DNA of 58,152 nucleotides from Candidatus Krumholzibacteriota bacterium (GTDB taxonomy: Bacteria > Krumholzibacteriota > Krumholzibacteriia > Krumholzibacteriales > Krumholzibacteriaceae), in contig JAUWCL010000021.1 of the NCBI GenBank assembly GCA_030609325.1, forward strand, positions 1 to 58,152. The letters are read 5' to 3'. The notes beneath the pieces were generated by a model that saw only the letters and a list, made by a program, of their open reading frames with translations, was not told the origin of the DNA and made no database searches. How positions within the stretch are numbered: the first letter of the stretch is position 1; each line of letters begins with the position of its first letter. A program made the position numbers and the translations under genes. This document shows positions 49,901 through 57,746 of the stretch, in pieces.

Positions 49901-50329
49901 CCTGCGGTATCGCGGGCCGGGATTGGTCTTTGCCTCGCGGACAGAACGGAAGAGTATCTTCTTGCCGTCGGGATGCCAGTCGACGACGATATCACCGGAT
50001 GAATGATACGTGAGGCGCTTCGGGATCCCGCCTGTAACCGGCAGGGTGTAGACATTCGAGCTGCCGTCGTACATCCCGGTGAAGGCGATCGTCCCGCCAT
50101 CAGGCGAGAACTTGGCAAACTTCTCGCCGCCGGTGTGTGTAGTGAGACGGGTCGCCGTTCCGCCGGTCGCGGGGACTGTCCAGAGGTCTCCTCCGTATGT
50201 GAAGACGATCAGTTCCCCGTGGATGTCGGGGTAGCGCATGAGCCGGCTCTCCTCGGTCGCGGCGTATGCGTCTGCTGCTGTCAGGAGGACCAGTACCAGC
50301 GCCAGGGTCAGGAATCCTCGCTTACCCAT
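46991..50329 (-). CDS. Tricorn-like S41 protease with beta-propeller
   Basis: 1112 residues with a signal peptide (cleaved near AYAAT). Residues about 30-540 are PD40/WD-like propeller blades (KFSPDGGTIAFTG, DWHPDGKKILFRS, AYSPDGKWVAYLSDRSG). A highly charged Lys/Glu linker spans about 546-597. A second propeller part, a tricorn core domain (about 700-780), a PDZ domain (about 820-900) and the S41 peptidase domain follow, with the nucleophile region ERAGSGGDAFPYMF near residue 1000. Tricorn-type proteases degrade peptides, and exported versions are common in FCB-related phyla. GAAAGGAGAACC precedes ATG. Confidence 0.92.
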   Translation of the reverse strand: MGKRGFLTLALVLVLLTAADAYAATEESRLMRYPDIHGELIVFTYGGDLWTVPATGGTATRLTTHTGGEKFAKFSPDGGTIAFTGMYDGSSNVYTLPVTGGIPKRLTYHSSGDIVVDWHPDGKKILFRSVREAKTNPGPRYRRLYTIGTGGGYPEALPLFEGELTSYSPDGSKIAYNRWGREFRTWKRYKGGMAQDIWLYDFKRNESAKLTEFEGTDAFPMWYGENKIYFISDREHTMNIYCLELESRKITKITNHREYDVKWPSLGGDAIVYENGGYLYALDLITEKSNRIRVSVPSDHTWRRPRYVNASRHIRYFNISSTGKRAIFGARGDVFTVPAEKGEVRNLTNTSGVRERSPAYSPDGKWVAYLSDRSGQYEICTIKSAGTGEENQITKGLGNYPWVITWSPDSRKILFHDETYQLYYVDIEAKKIVVIDEDPLFDIGSYSWAADSKWIAYTKNNHLGYSSIYLYNIDEDRSHKVTGDMYNDYNPFFDPGGKYLYFVSDRSINFSFHNFEFDVKYEMPSVICAVTLKADTPSILAPESDEVEVKEDEEKKEENGGEEKKEEKANEKNGKDEKKNGDKEEEAEKDKDFEIDLEGFDSRTVVLPVGSGNFAGLVGLEDKLLYAQFSVPPMTFGPPNGRIEVAVKYWDLEKRESKTVISGINGYDISADGKKLIYAARDQYGIIEIAPGKKVGDGKINTKNLRMKIDPLKEWKQIFNEVWRMERNFFYVDNMHGVDWKKMKKRYGELLPYLTNRDDLNYIIGEMIAELNIGHAYVGGGDYYPRSTRVSNGKLGCDFEIDRKSGRYRFSKIYTGRNWEALFKAPLNQPGLDINEGDYLIAINGVELKYPANPFDLLENTAGHQTVLKISKETGGKDAKDFTVVPVKSDINLRYEDWVEGNRQKCLAVSGGEIGYVHVPSTAVTGLYEFGRQFFPQADMDGIVIDVRYNSGGWMPSLFVDRLGKELKSLWGTRYGIVRRFPMSAPVGHLACVINERAGSGGDAFPYMFRQAGLGPLIGKRTWGGLVGMNRNIPMIDGGIVTVPTIGFINTDGEYDVEGFGVAPDIVVENMPDEVVSGKDPQLDKAIEYLMNKITEDPPKKLWKKPADPDKS

Positions 50330-50576
50330 CAGGTTCTCCTTTCAGGGGTAAAGAGAAAAGGGTGAAAAACCGAATCTTTCAATTCCAGTAACATATTGTG
50401 TTATAGAGAAATAGGGCAGGACAACCCCGTAGACCGCCCCGCTTCTGTATACAGGCACACTCGTACCGATATCTATAGTACTTGTATCGGCATAAATAGT
50501 TTCAATTTTTTCGATATGGTGAAATACGGAAGGATCGCGGTTTCAGTGGGCTTGAATATGGAGTCCGGGGGCGCCG

Positions 50577-51938
50577 CTACCGAGGCGCCCGGCAGATCCC
50601 TTCATGGCATTCGAGGACGGGAGGGATCGGGACGTCGCATGTAGAGACGTACCCGTACTTCATGTTCAAGTAGTCCTCGAAGGCGTCGTGCGCGCTGACG
50701 AGGCTCTCGAGATGGTCGATATCTACGGTAGATGCGGAGTAGACGAGGTACATCCACGGTCCGCCGCACGGCTTCGACCCCACGCCGATGTACCGGCAGT
50801 CCACTTCGCCGGAGCAGTACGGAGTGCCTATATACTCGACGATCTCGTCGAACATTTCCTTCAGCCTGGCCTGGTCATCTTCCTCGCTCGTATACCCGCC
50901 CCACGGATAACCCTCGCGGGGGACACAATGCGTCCAGGATCCCTCCTGCGTCAGGTCGACCGTGATCTCGAGCTGCTCCTGACCGGCCGGGAGGTAAGGC
51001 TCCACGAAGCGGATCGTGCAGATGCCCGGTTCGAGGTTATGTATCGAATATGTCACGTCGTACAGGCAGATGCAGTCGCAGAGGCCGCCGGGAGGGTACT
51101 CTTTTCCCGTTATCGTGATCAGTCCCTCGCCGAATTCGAATTCGGCGTCAAGCGCGTCGACGCAGCAGTTGTAGGCCGTGTTGATGTGGAATATCCGCAG
51201 GGTGTTGTCGGCCGGCATCGTGTAGACCACCACGCACGAGGAATCGACGCTGAACAGAAGCGGGAAATCGGATGTGCCGGTCAGCTCCTTGCAGCCGCTG
51301 TAATCGTCTATTGTCCCGACCGGTGTCTCCCCGGAATGCTCCGAGCCCCACGGGTAGGTCTCTCTTTGGACACAGTGCGTTCCTGTCGGCTCGGCATCGA
51401 GATCTATTGTCACGGCGAGCTTTTCCGCGCCCTCGCCGATATACGGCTCTATGAACCGGATTGTCAGCACACCGCCCGTTATACCCGTTATCTCGTATGT
51501 GAGGTCGTAGAGGCAGAGGCAGTGGCACATGATAGCGTCGTCACCCTCTGTCTCCGTTATTTCAAACCCTGCAAGTTGAGGTTCGTCTTTACGACCATCA
51601 ATACAGTAGTAAACAGGATGGACGTGGCCGACGATCGTCCCAGGGCAGCAGTTGAGGCCGGCGTTGATGTGGACGACGCTCAGCGTATCGGAGCCGTCCC
51701 AGTCCCAGGATATGCAGTCGAGGACTGCCGGCGCCGCGAAGCCGAGACCGTAGATGTCCTCCTTGCATTCGGTTGCGTGAACGAGCATCCAGGAGATATG
51801 AGCGGGCACATCGTCACCCGGCGGGTCACCCGGCGGTGTGATCTCGTCGCTGCAGCTGTGTGCGAGGAGTGAGGAGGACAGGATAATAATCGACAGTGAT
51901 ATGAGACGGACTGCTTGATTTCTAACGGGAAACATCAT
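50577..51938 (-). CDS. Cys-rich lipoprotein with an internal duplication
   Basis: ATG 51938 (CAGGGGATG upstream) gives 453 residues with a lipoprotein-like signal (LLAHSCSDE). Two homologous units follow. The first has HINAGLNCCPG, CHCLCLYDLTYEI, TIRFIEPYIG, HCVQRETYPWG. The second has HINTAYNCCVD, CDCICLYDVTYSI, TIRFVEPYLP, HCVPREGYPWG. Each carries a CC, a C-C-C-Y-D-TY strand and HCVxREyPWG, suggesting a repeated disulfide-rich beta-sandwich or metal site. A distinct C-terminal part of about 100 residues has further Cys. No function is known to me. Confidence 0.7.
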   Translation of the reverse strand: MMFPVRNQAVRLISLSIIILSSSLLAHSCSDEITPPGDPPGDDVPAHISWMLVHATECKEDIYGLGFAAPAVLDCISWDWDGSDTLSVVHINAGLNCCPGTIVGHVHPVYYCIDGRKDEPQLAGFEITETEGDDAIMCHCLCLYDLTYEITGITGGVLTIRFIEPYIGEGAEKLAVTIDLDAEPTGTHCVQRETYPWGSEHSGETPVGTIDDYSGCKELTGTSDFPLLFSVDSSCVVVYTMPADNTLRIFHINTAYNCCVDALDAEFEFGEGLITITGKEYPPGGLCDCICLYDVTYSIHNLEPGICTIRFVEPYLPAGQEQLEITVDLTQEGSWTHCVPREGYPWGGYTSEEDDQARLKEMFDEIVEYIGTPYCSGEVDCRYIGVGSKPCGGPWMYLVYSASTVDIDHLESLVSAHDAFEDYLNMKYGYVSTCDVPIPPVLECHEGICRAPR

Positions 51939-52102
51939 AATCATCCCCTGGCCCGTGAGGGCGGTGATTGTCCGGTGAAGTCTACATATAATAATAGCCG
52001 CGGATAACACAGGTGTCAACCTTCCCGGCCGGCCGTATAACCCGTTGAACAGGGGGGGTTATTTCGCTAGAGTATCCGAGGGCGTATTTCAAGGCGGTAG
52101 AA

Positions 52103-54625
52103 ATGACGAAACGAACGAAAAGACTGATAGTCACACTGTGCATCATCGCTGGCGTGATAATAGCGGCGAGTATCATTCTCAGGGTCGTGCTGACGAAGGA
52201 GCGCCTAACGGCAATGATCGTTCCGAGAATCGAGACGCGGGCCGGTGCGAATATCGAGTTCACAGATATAGGCATCAGGTTCCCGTTCGGGTTCGGGGTG
52301 CGGATAGACGACTTGAAGGTCGCGAAGGCTCTGCCCGAAGGCGGCATGGTCGACCTGTCGGCATCGAAGTTTAATGTGGACGTCTCATTGACGAGCCTGA
52401 TAATGCGCAGGCCCGAGGTCAAAAGCGTCGCGCTCGGCGGAGCGTCCCTGAGTCTTACCGGCACGCAGTCGGGGATAGATATCGAGATAGACGAGCTCGG
52501 GGTGAGACTCTCGATGACTCCTTCCGATTCGATCTTCATCCTCGACCCGAAGGTGTCGGCGGGAAAGATCGTCGTCATCCCGCGCGAGATGGGTGAGAGA
52601 ATAGAACTGCCCCCGCTGAGCTTCAGCGTGCGTCTCGAGGCCTCCGCCGACCTGTCGAGGGCGGCCGTGAAGGACGGCAGGCTGGTCATCGCCGACCTCG
52701 CGGCGCTGCAGATAGAGGGCGATGTCGCGGACCTGCGAGGCAACCGCGAATTCACCATGACAGTGAAGTCGTCCGATCTCGACGCGAAGCAGCTTATGGA
52801 CCTCGTGACGGGGATGAACCTCACAGGGCTGGCGCCGTCAGCTGAGAAGGACGGGGCCGGTGGGAAGCTGAATTTCGTCGTTGAGAGCGGGACCGCCGGG
52901 ATTGAAATGAGGGCGACCGGGATGGCTTCCGATCCGTCCGGGGTTGTCGTTGGAGGGCGGCTCGATCTGGAACGGCTCGTTGTCAGCCCGAAGGAAGGAC
53001 CGAAACTCACCGCCGGAGGCGTGGTGCAGTTCTCCAATTCGGAGGTGTCGTCGAAGGGTGTCTCGCTCGAGACGGAAAGATCGAAGGCGACTGTCGCCTT
53101 CGGGATAGACATAGACAAGGCGGAGAAAAAGCCGAAATATGTAAGCTTCGACGTGCAGGCCAGGGTCGACCTGGGCGAGGTCTCCGCACTGATGCCCGTG
53201 GAAGCGGCACCGGAAGGAGCTGCATCTTCGGTGGCGGACGAACCGATAAGGATGGAAGGTATCCTGAATGCCTCGGTCAAGGGCGGCGCGCAGCCCGTCA
53301 CGTTCAGGAACCTCTTTTCCTCGAAGGACGGCGGATCGACGCCGGCGAAGATCTCCCGGGCCTGGAAGAACCTCGATCTCATCGGCACGGTCGATCTCTC
53401 CGCCGACGAGCTGCCGGGAGAGAAGGGGCCGGCAAGTATTTCTTCTCTGAAGACGACCGCTTCTATAGACGGCGGAAGCGTAAAGATCATCGACGCATCT
53501 TTCAACATGGGAGGGAGGCCGTGGAAGGTCCGGGGTGAGATGAAGGACGTCATGCCTGCGCTCGCCGAACTGATGCTCGTGGCGGAAAAGGGCGATCTTT
53601 CCGAAACGCCCGGACCGATTCTAGATGCGCTCGTCAATTCCCCCGACATATCGATATATATCGAGGGCCGCGCATTCGATGCTGCCGCCTTCCAGGAAGC
53701 CGCGGAGAAGGAAAAGCTATCGGTGGACAAGACTTCCGGGGGAGGGGGAGCCGGAGCGTCCGGCGGCACGGCGTCAGACAATCCGCTTGTTGCGAATCCG
53801 ATGACCCTCCTCATGCTGAAGAAGACGTTCATCTCGGTGAAGATAGATTCGATTATATCCAAAGGAGCGGTGCTCACGTTCCTCGACGCGCAGGGCAGGA
53901 TAAGCAACGGTGTTCTCCGGGCGAGCCCCGTGACGGTTGAATACGCCGGCGGGAAGGGAAGCGGGAGACTTGTATCCGACCTTCGCGATCCCTCGAGGAT
54001 CAGCAACGACATAGACATCGATTTCAACGGGATAGACGCCGGCAGGGCCCTTTCCGGGTTCCACGGTGTGGGAGGGCTTGTGAGCGGGACCTTCTCGATG
54101 AAGCTCGATGGCTGCTTCACGGCGGGCCCGGGGATGGACATTCTGCAAAACCTGACCGCAACGGGCAGGGCTGCCTCGACGAGCGGCACCGTTGATCTCA
54201 CCCGGTTCATGGCTCCGCTCAAATCGACCGGCCTCAACATATCCTCGATCGAGAAGTTCGATTTTCACGAGTGGACCGAGAAGTTCGTGATCGAGAAGGG
54301 AAGGGTCAGCAGCGAGGTGTGGAAGATCAGGTCGAAGAACGGTGACTGGGACATCGCCGGATCTTTCGGCTTCGACGGCACGCTCGACTACAAGGCGGGG
54401 CTCGTGATCACACCCCCGCAGCAGGCGTATATGAAGGACCTGGCCAGGTACGCTGCGATAATAGACCTGTTCAGGGACGACGAGGGAAACATACTCCTCA
54501 TGCTCGACATCGGAGGCACGGCGAAGCAGCCGAAGGTGAAACTCGACCAGTCGAAAGCGAAGGAAAAGGCGGGAAAGAAGCTGCTGGACGGAGCGAAAGA
54601 CAAGCTCAAGGACCTTTTCAAATAG
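52103..54625 (+). CDS. AsmA-family protein
   Basis: 840 residues with one N-terminal membrane helix (LIVTLCIIAGVIIAASIILR) and a long beta-rich periplasmic part. The start (LTAMIVPRIETRAGANIEFT, DIGIRFPFGFGVRIDDLKVA) and the C-terminal segment (TLDYKAGLVITPPQQAYMKD, LLMLDIGGTAKQPKVKLDQS) match AsmA/AsmA-like repeat proteins. These form lipid-transfer bridges to the outer membrane. A 752-codon open frame on the opposite strand is a composition artefact. It lies alone, with a terminator at 54664. Confidence 0.88.
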   Translation: MTKRTKRLIVTLCIIAGVIIAASIILRVVLTKERLTAMIVPRIETRAGANIEFTDIGIRFPFGFGVRIDDLKVAKALPEGGMVDLSASKFNVDVSLTSLIMRRPEVKSVALGGASLSLTGTQSGIDIEIDELGVRLSMTPSDSIFILDPKVSAGKIVVIPREMGERIELPPLSFSVRLEASADLSRAAVKDGRLVIADLAALQIEGDVADLRGNREFTMTVKSSDLDAKQLMDLVTGMNLTGLAPSAEKDGAGGKLNFVVESGTAGIEMRATGMASDPSGVVVGGRLDLERLVVSPKEGPKLTAGGVVQFSNSEVSSKGVSLETERSKATVAFGIDIDKAEKKPKYVSFDVQARVDLGEVSALMPVEAAPEGAASSVADEPIRMEGILNASVKGGAQPVTFRNLFSSKDGGSTPAKISRAWKNLDLIGTVDLSADELPGEKGPASISSLKTTASIDGGSVKIIDASFNMGGRPWKVRGEMKDVMPALAELMLVAEKGDLSETPGPILDALVNSPDISIYIEGRAFDAAAFQEAAEKEKLSVDKTSGGGGAGASGGTASDNPLVANPMTLLMLKKTFISVKIDSIISKGAVLTFLDAQGRISNGVLRASPVTVEYAGGKGSGRLVSDLRDPSRISNDIDIDFNGIDAGRALSGFHGVGGLVSGTFSMKLDGCFTAGPGMDILQNLTATGRAASTSGTVDLTRFMAPLKSTGLNISSIEKFDFHEWTEKFVIEKGRVSSEVWKIRSKNGDWDIAGSFGFDGTLDYKAGLVITPPQQAYMKDLARYAAIIDLFRDDEGNILLMLDIGGTAKQPKVKLDQSKAKEKAGKKLLDGAKDKLKDLFK

Positions 54626-54663
54626 AAAGAGCCGGACCGCAGTCCGGCCGGACATGAAAAACT

Positions 54664-54704
54664 CCCCCCGGGATCAACGGCCCTGAGCCGCTTCTCCCGA
54701 GGGG
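54664..54704. terminator. Terminator between convergent genes
   Basis: CCCCCCGGGA (54664-54673) pairs with TCCCGAGGGG (54695-54704) with one mismatch, flanked by A-rich sequence on the left and CATTTTAT on the right. A second hairpin, GCCGGAC-CGCA-GTCCGGC, lies just before it. Confidence 0.65.
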
Positions 54705-54729
54705 CATTTTATCGTGTCTTCGCGACCTT

Positions 54730-55575
54730 CTAGTTCGAGTAGTTCAGGGCCGCGGCACGTCCGGTGACCTCGACCAGGCTGTGAGTTGCGTCACAGGCGG
54801 CGATGATCGGACGGGTCTGGGCCGAGCCGGGGCTCGGACCGACCTTGAACGACAGGTTGTCGAGGTCTTCGAGTAGAAGAAGACCGAAGGTAGCGACGTG
54901 GATGTCGCCCTCGTAGGCGTAGTACATTTCCCTGCTGAAGGTAATCGCGACACCGTTGAACGGGTCGCCCATCGTCAGGGCTACTGCGTCGGAATAGGTG
55001 ACATACGAATGAGTGTACTGGGTACCGAGCTGGAGCGGGTCGCCGTTCTGATCTTCCATCGTTACCTGGAACTCAGCAGCCCACGCGCAGTCCTGGTCTC
55101 CATCCTCGAGCATGATGAATACGTAGCAGTCGAGAGGCGTGAAAGCCATCGTCTCGCCGCCGCAGACAGTCGCGTCGCTGTCATAGAAGATAGCGATCGA
55201 CGGATTGGCGGGAACCTCTACGCCGAGAGTGTAAGCGACCTGATCGGTGTTAGGCGTTCCGGCGGCGTCCGTGCAGACGACGCTGAAATTCCACGAACCC
55301 GTGCTCTCCAGAAGACCCATGATGCGGCCGTCCGAAGTAAGGGCCATACCGTCAGGAAGAGTCGAACCGGCAGCAAGGGACCAGGTGTAGGGCGCAGTGC
55401 CGCCGTCCGCTTCCAGCTGGACGTTGTACGGGGTACAGGTGTAGCCCATATCGATCGCAGCCGTGATGATCCCGAACTCGGTGGGCTCGGGAATCACCGT
55501 TGAATCGTCATCCGAACAGGCAACCATTAGCCCGGTCAGTGACAATGCCATAAGGACCAGGAAGACCTTCCTCAT
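54730..55575 (-). CDS. Lipoprotein with putative Ig (He_PIG) domain
   Basis: 281 residues with a lipoprotein signal (lipobox MVAC). Residues about 45-125 form a He_PIG-type immunoglobulin-like domain: YNVQLEADGGTAPYTWSLAA, GSTLPDGMALTSDGRIMGLL, SGSWNFSVVCTDAAG. The second half has several Cys (VCGGETMAFTPLDC, EDGDQDCAW) and is unrecognised. AAGGAGGTCTC before ATG is a near-perfect ribosome site, which suggests strong expression. A surface or periplasmic binding role is inferred only. Confidence 0.78.
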   Translation of the reverse strand: MRKVFLVLMALSLTGLMVACSDDDSTVIPEPTEFGIITAAIDMGYTCTPYNVQLEADGGTAPYTWSLAAGSTLPDGMALTSDGRIMGLLESTGSWNFSVVCTDAAGTPNTDQVAYTLGVEVPANPSIAIFYDSDATVCGGETMAFTPLDCYVFIMLEDGDQDCAWAAEFQVTMEDQNGDPLQLGTQYTHSYVTYSDAVALTMGDPFNGVAITFSREMYYAYEGDIHVATFGLLLLEDLDNLSFKVGPSPGSAQTRPIIAACDATHSLVEVTGRAAALNYSN

Positions 55576-55810
55576 GATGAGACCTCCTTCTCTTCAAGTG
55601 AGTCCTAACTGTCCCCTCGACGGACTTTTAGCAACCTGTGTGCCAATCCTTTGAGGTGTGATTTTCGACGTGTTAACGTAAGGACTTGCAAGGAGTTAAA
55701 TGTGAGGTCGGAATGGTTCCAGAAGGCCCTGAGGTGTCCCGTTGGTTCTCATAATGCCATACCCGTGCGTGTCGCGTTCCGCCCTGCTCTCTTATTGCAC
55801 GGAGTTGCCG

Positions 55811-55938
55811 CTACCGGTTCATCGTTGCGTTCTTCAACGACTTGTAGACCTCTCCGGGAGCGGATGTACCGTCTATCGTGAGCAGGCGGCCTGCGTCCCC
55901 TTGCCCGATCCCGGTTTCCCAAGCAGCACTGTTCTCAT
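55811..55938 (-). pseudogene. adk: Adenylate kinase remnant: both ends, no middle
   Basis: From ATG 55938 the minus strand reads MRTVLLGKPGSGKGTQAA, the adenylate kinase N terminus with its P-loop, and then a stop (CSR*). Overlapping this in another frame is IDGTSAPGEVYKSLKNATMN, R, stop, which matches the adenylate kinase C terminus. About 170 codons, including the AMP site and LID, are deleted. A functional adk must exist elsewhere in the genome. The rest of 55576-56094 holds nothing recognisable. Confidence 0.75.
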
Positions 55939-56094
55939 CGGCCGTCCTTTCGCAGTGAATATTTGAAGCGGCTGGATGGTATTATGTTCGGCCGGAAGCG
56001 GTCAATGAGTGATTGTCGCCCGGGCCGCGAGGCGGTATAATCCGGGCCGGGTTCGAGAGCGGCGGCTTACGCCGGGAAACTGTGGAGGTATGAA

Positions 56095-56649
56095 TTGTTT
56101 GCATGGGTATTGCTGATAGTAGTAGTGCTGCTCGTCTTCTGGGCGGTCGGCATATACAACACCCTCGTCCGTCTCCGCAAGAGGTGCAATAACGGATGGG
56201 CGCAGATCGACGTTCAGCTCAAGCGAAGGTACGATCTGATCCCCAATCTTGTAGAGACGGCCAAGGGATATCTCAAGCACGAGCAAGAAGTCCTCGAGAA
56301 CGTCACGAAGGCAAGGCAGCAGGCGATAGACGCCTCGGGAGTGAAGGACCAGGCTCAGGCCGAGAACTTCCTCAAGCAGACGCTGCGGTCCCTGTTCGCC
56401 GTTGTGGAGAACTATCCCGACCTGAAGGCGAACCAGAACATGCTCGCCGTTCAGGAAGAGCTTGTCTCGACGGAGAACAAGATCTCTTTCGCGAGGCAGC
56501 ATTACAACGACACCGTGATGAAGTACAACACGAGGACCGAGGTCTTTCCCTCGAACATCGTAGCCGGTATGTTCGGCTTCGATGAGCGCGAGTTCTTCGA
56601 GCTCGAGGAAGAGGCCCAGCGCGAAGCGCCCAGGGTCGACTTCTCCTGA
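56095..56649 (+). CDS. LemA-family protein
   Basis: 184 residues from TTG 56095 (GGAGG 6 bases upstream). One N-terminal membrane helix (AWVLLIVVVLLVFWAVGIYN) is followed by the LemA helical core: LVRLRKRCNNGWAQIDVQLK, RRYDLIPNLVETAKGYLKHE, NTRTEVFPSNIVAGMFGF. Topology is typically outside-facing N terminus with a cytoplasmic helical bundle. It is followed 5 bases later by an M48 peptidase; LemA and HtpX-like M48 pairs are a recurrent operon linked to membrane-protein quality control. Confidence 0.93.
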   Translation: MFAWVLLIVVVLLVFWAVGIYNTLVRLRKRCNNGWAQIDVQLKRRYDLIPNLVETAKGYLKHEQEVLENVTKARQQAIDASGVKDQAQAENFLKQTLRSLFAVVENYPDLKANQNMLAVQEELVSTENKISFARQHYNDTVMKYNTRTEVFPSNIVAGMFGFDEREFFELEEEAQREAPRVDFS

Positions 56650-56654
56650 TTGCC

Positions 56655-57545
56655 ATGTATGACCAGATATCGCAGAACAAGCGGAATTCCTGGCTGCTCG
56701 TGATTGTTATTACGGCCTTCCTCGTGCTCCTCGGCTACCTGATCGGCGAGTACTGGGCGAGGGGGTTCGGCTACGGCGGGATCATATTCGCCGTGATCAT
56801 TGCCCTGATCGCCGGACTGTCAACCTATTACCGCGGCGACAGGATGATCCTCGCGATAAGCGGGGCCAAACGCATCGGGAAAAAAGACCACCCGCAGCTC
56901 TTCAACGTCATCGACGAGCTCTCCATCGCGGCAGGCGTGCCTGTGCCCGCCGTCTACACTATCGATGACACGGCCCCCAACGCTTTCGCTACGGGACGCG
57001 ATCCCGAGCATGCCTCGGTCGCGATAACGACGGGCCTGCTCCAGAAGCTCAGCCGCGACGAGCTGCAGGGCGTGATGGCGCACGAGCTCTCCCACGTACA
57101 GAACCGCGACATCCTCTTCTCGATGATGGTCGGTATAATGGTCGGTTCGATAGTTCTTATCAGCGATTTCTTAGTCAGGAGCGTCATATGGGGAAGGGGC
57201 GGCAGGAGGAAGGGCAACGACAAGAGCTCCGGGCCGCTGATACTCATCGGGCTGGTTCTTGCGATCATCGCGCCGCTCTTCGCCAGGATGCTCCAGCTGG
57301 CCGTGTCGAGGCAGCGCGAGTACCTCGCCGACGCGTCGGCGGCTCTGATGACCCGTTATCCAGAGGGACTGGCAAGCGCGTTGGAGAAGATCGCGGGGGA
57401 CCGGGAGGTCCTGGAGGTTGCCAACAGGGCGACGCAGCATCTCTACATCGTCAATCCGATCAAGCCGTTCGAGAAAAGGGCCAAGTCGCTCTTCTCGACT
57501 CACCCGCCTATAGAAGAGCGGGTCGCGCGGCTTCGATCCATGTGA
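56655..57545 (+). CDS. htpX: HtpX-like M48 membrane metalloprotease
   Basis: 296 residues with two N-terminal membrane helices (about 12-32 and 40-58), zinc motif HELSH at 143-147 (GVMAHELSHVQNRDILFSMM) and third ligand region SRQREYLADASAALMTR. Two further helices follow the zinc helix, and the C terminus ends with STHPPIEERVARL, the standard M48B end. It should degrade misfolded inner-membrane proteins. ATG lies 5 bases after the LemA stop. Confidence 0.92.
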   Translation: MYDQISQNKRNSWLLVIVITAFLVLLGYLIGEYWARGFGYGGIIFAVIIALIAGLSTYYRGDRMILAISGAKRIGKKDHPQLFNVIDELSIAAGVPVPAVYTIDDTAPNAFATGRDPEHASVAITTGLLQKLSRDELQGVMAHELSHVQNRDILFSMMVGIMVGSIVLISDFLVRSVIWGRGGRRKGNDKSSGPLILIGLVLAIIAPLFARMLQLAVSRQREYLADASAALMTRYPEGLASALEKIAGDREVLEVANRATQHLYIVNPIKPFEKRAKSLFSTHPPIEERVARLRSM

Positions 57546-57746
57546 CAGGGCTGCCTGAGGCGTAAATACTCTCCGCTGATGTCTTTCTATCAGCGTGGAA
57601 TCCGTCTGCTTAAAAGCAGGTCGGAGTCCTCAAAACCACACTTTTCTAAACTCGATTTCATAAAATCTCTTTTTCCTTTACGGGCATCAAGCTCAACTCG
57701 TCCATCGGAAGCATGGTTTTGTGTTGGATGATATTAATAGAAGCCA
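57546..57746. other. Intergenic stretch before the intron
   Basis: A 7-bp hairpin CGCTGAT/ATCAGCG (57574-57595) may end the htpX transcript. On the minus strand a short run (MLPMDELSLMPVKEKEIL from about 57713) looks protein-like and might belong to a gene split by the intron, but this is unproven. Confidence 0.3.

Noticed and set aside
46880-50365. Plus-strand frames over the tricorn-like gene
   Set aside because: Composition shadows of the 1112-residue protease.
51982-54240. 752-codon open frame antisense to the AsmA gene
   Set aside because: It is low-complexity Ser/Pro/Arg-rich text created by high GC and codon bias opposite a clear AsmA protein; no domain or ribosome site.
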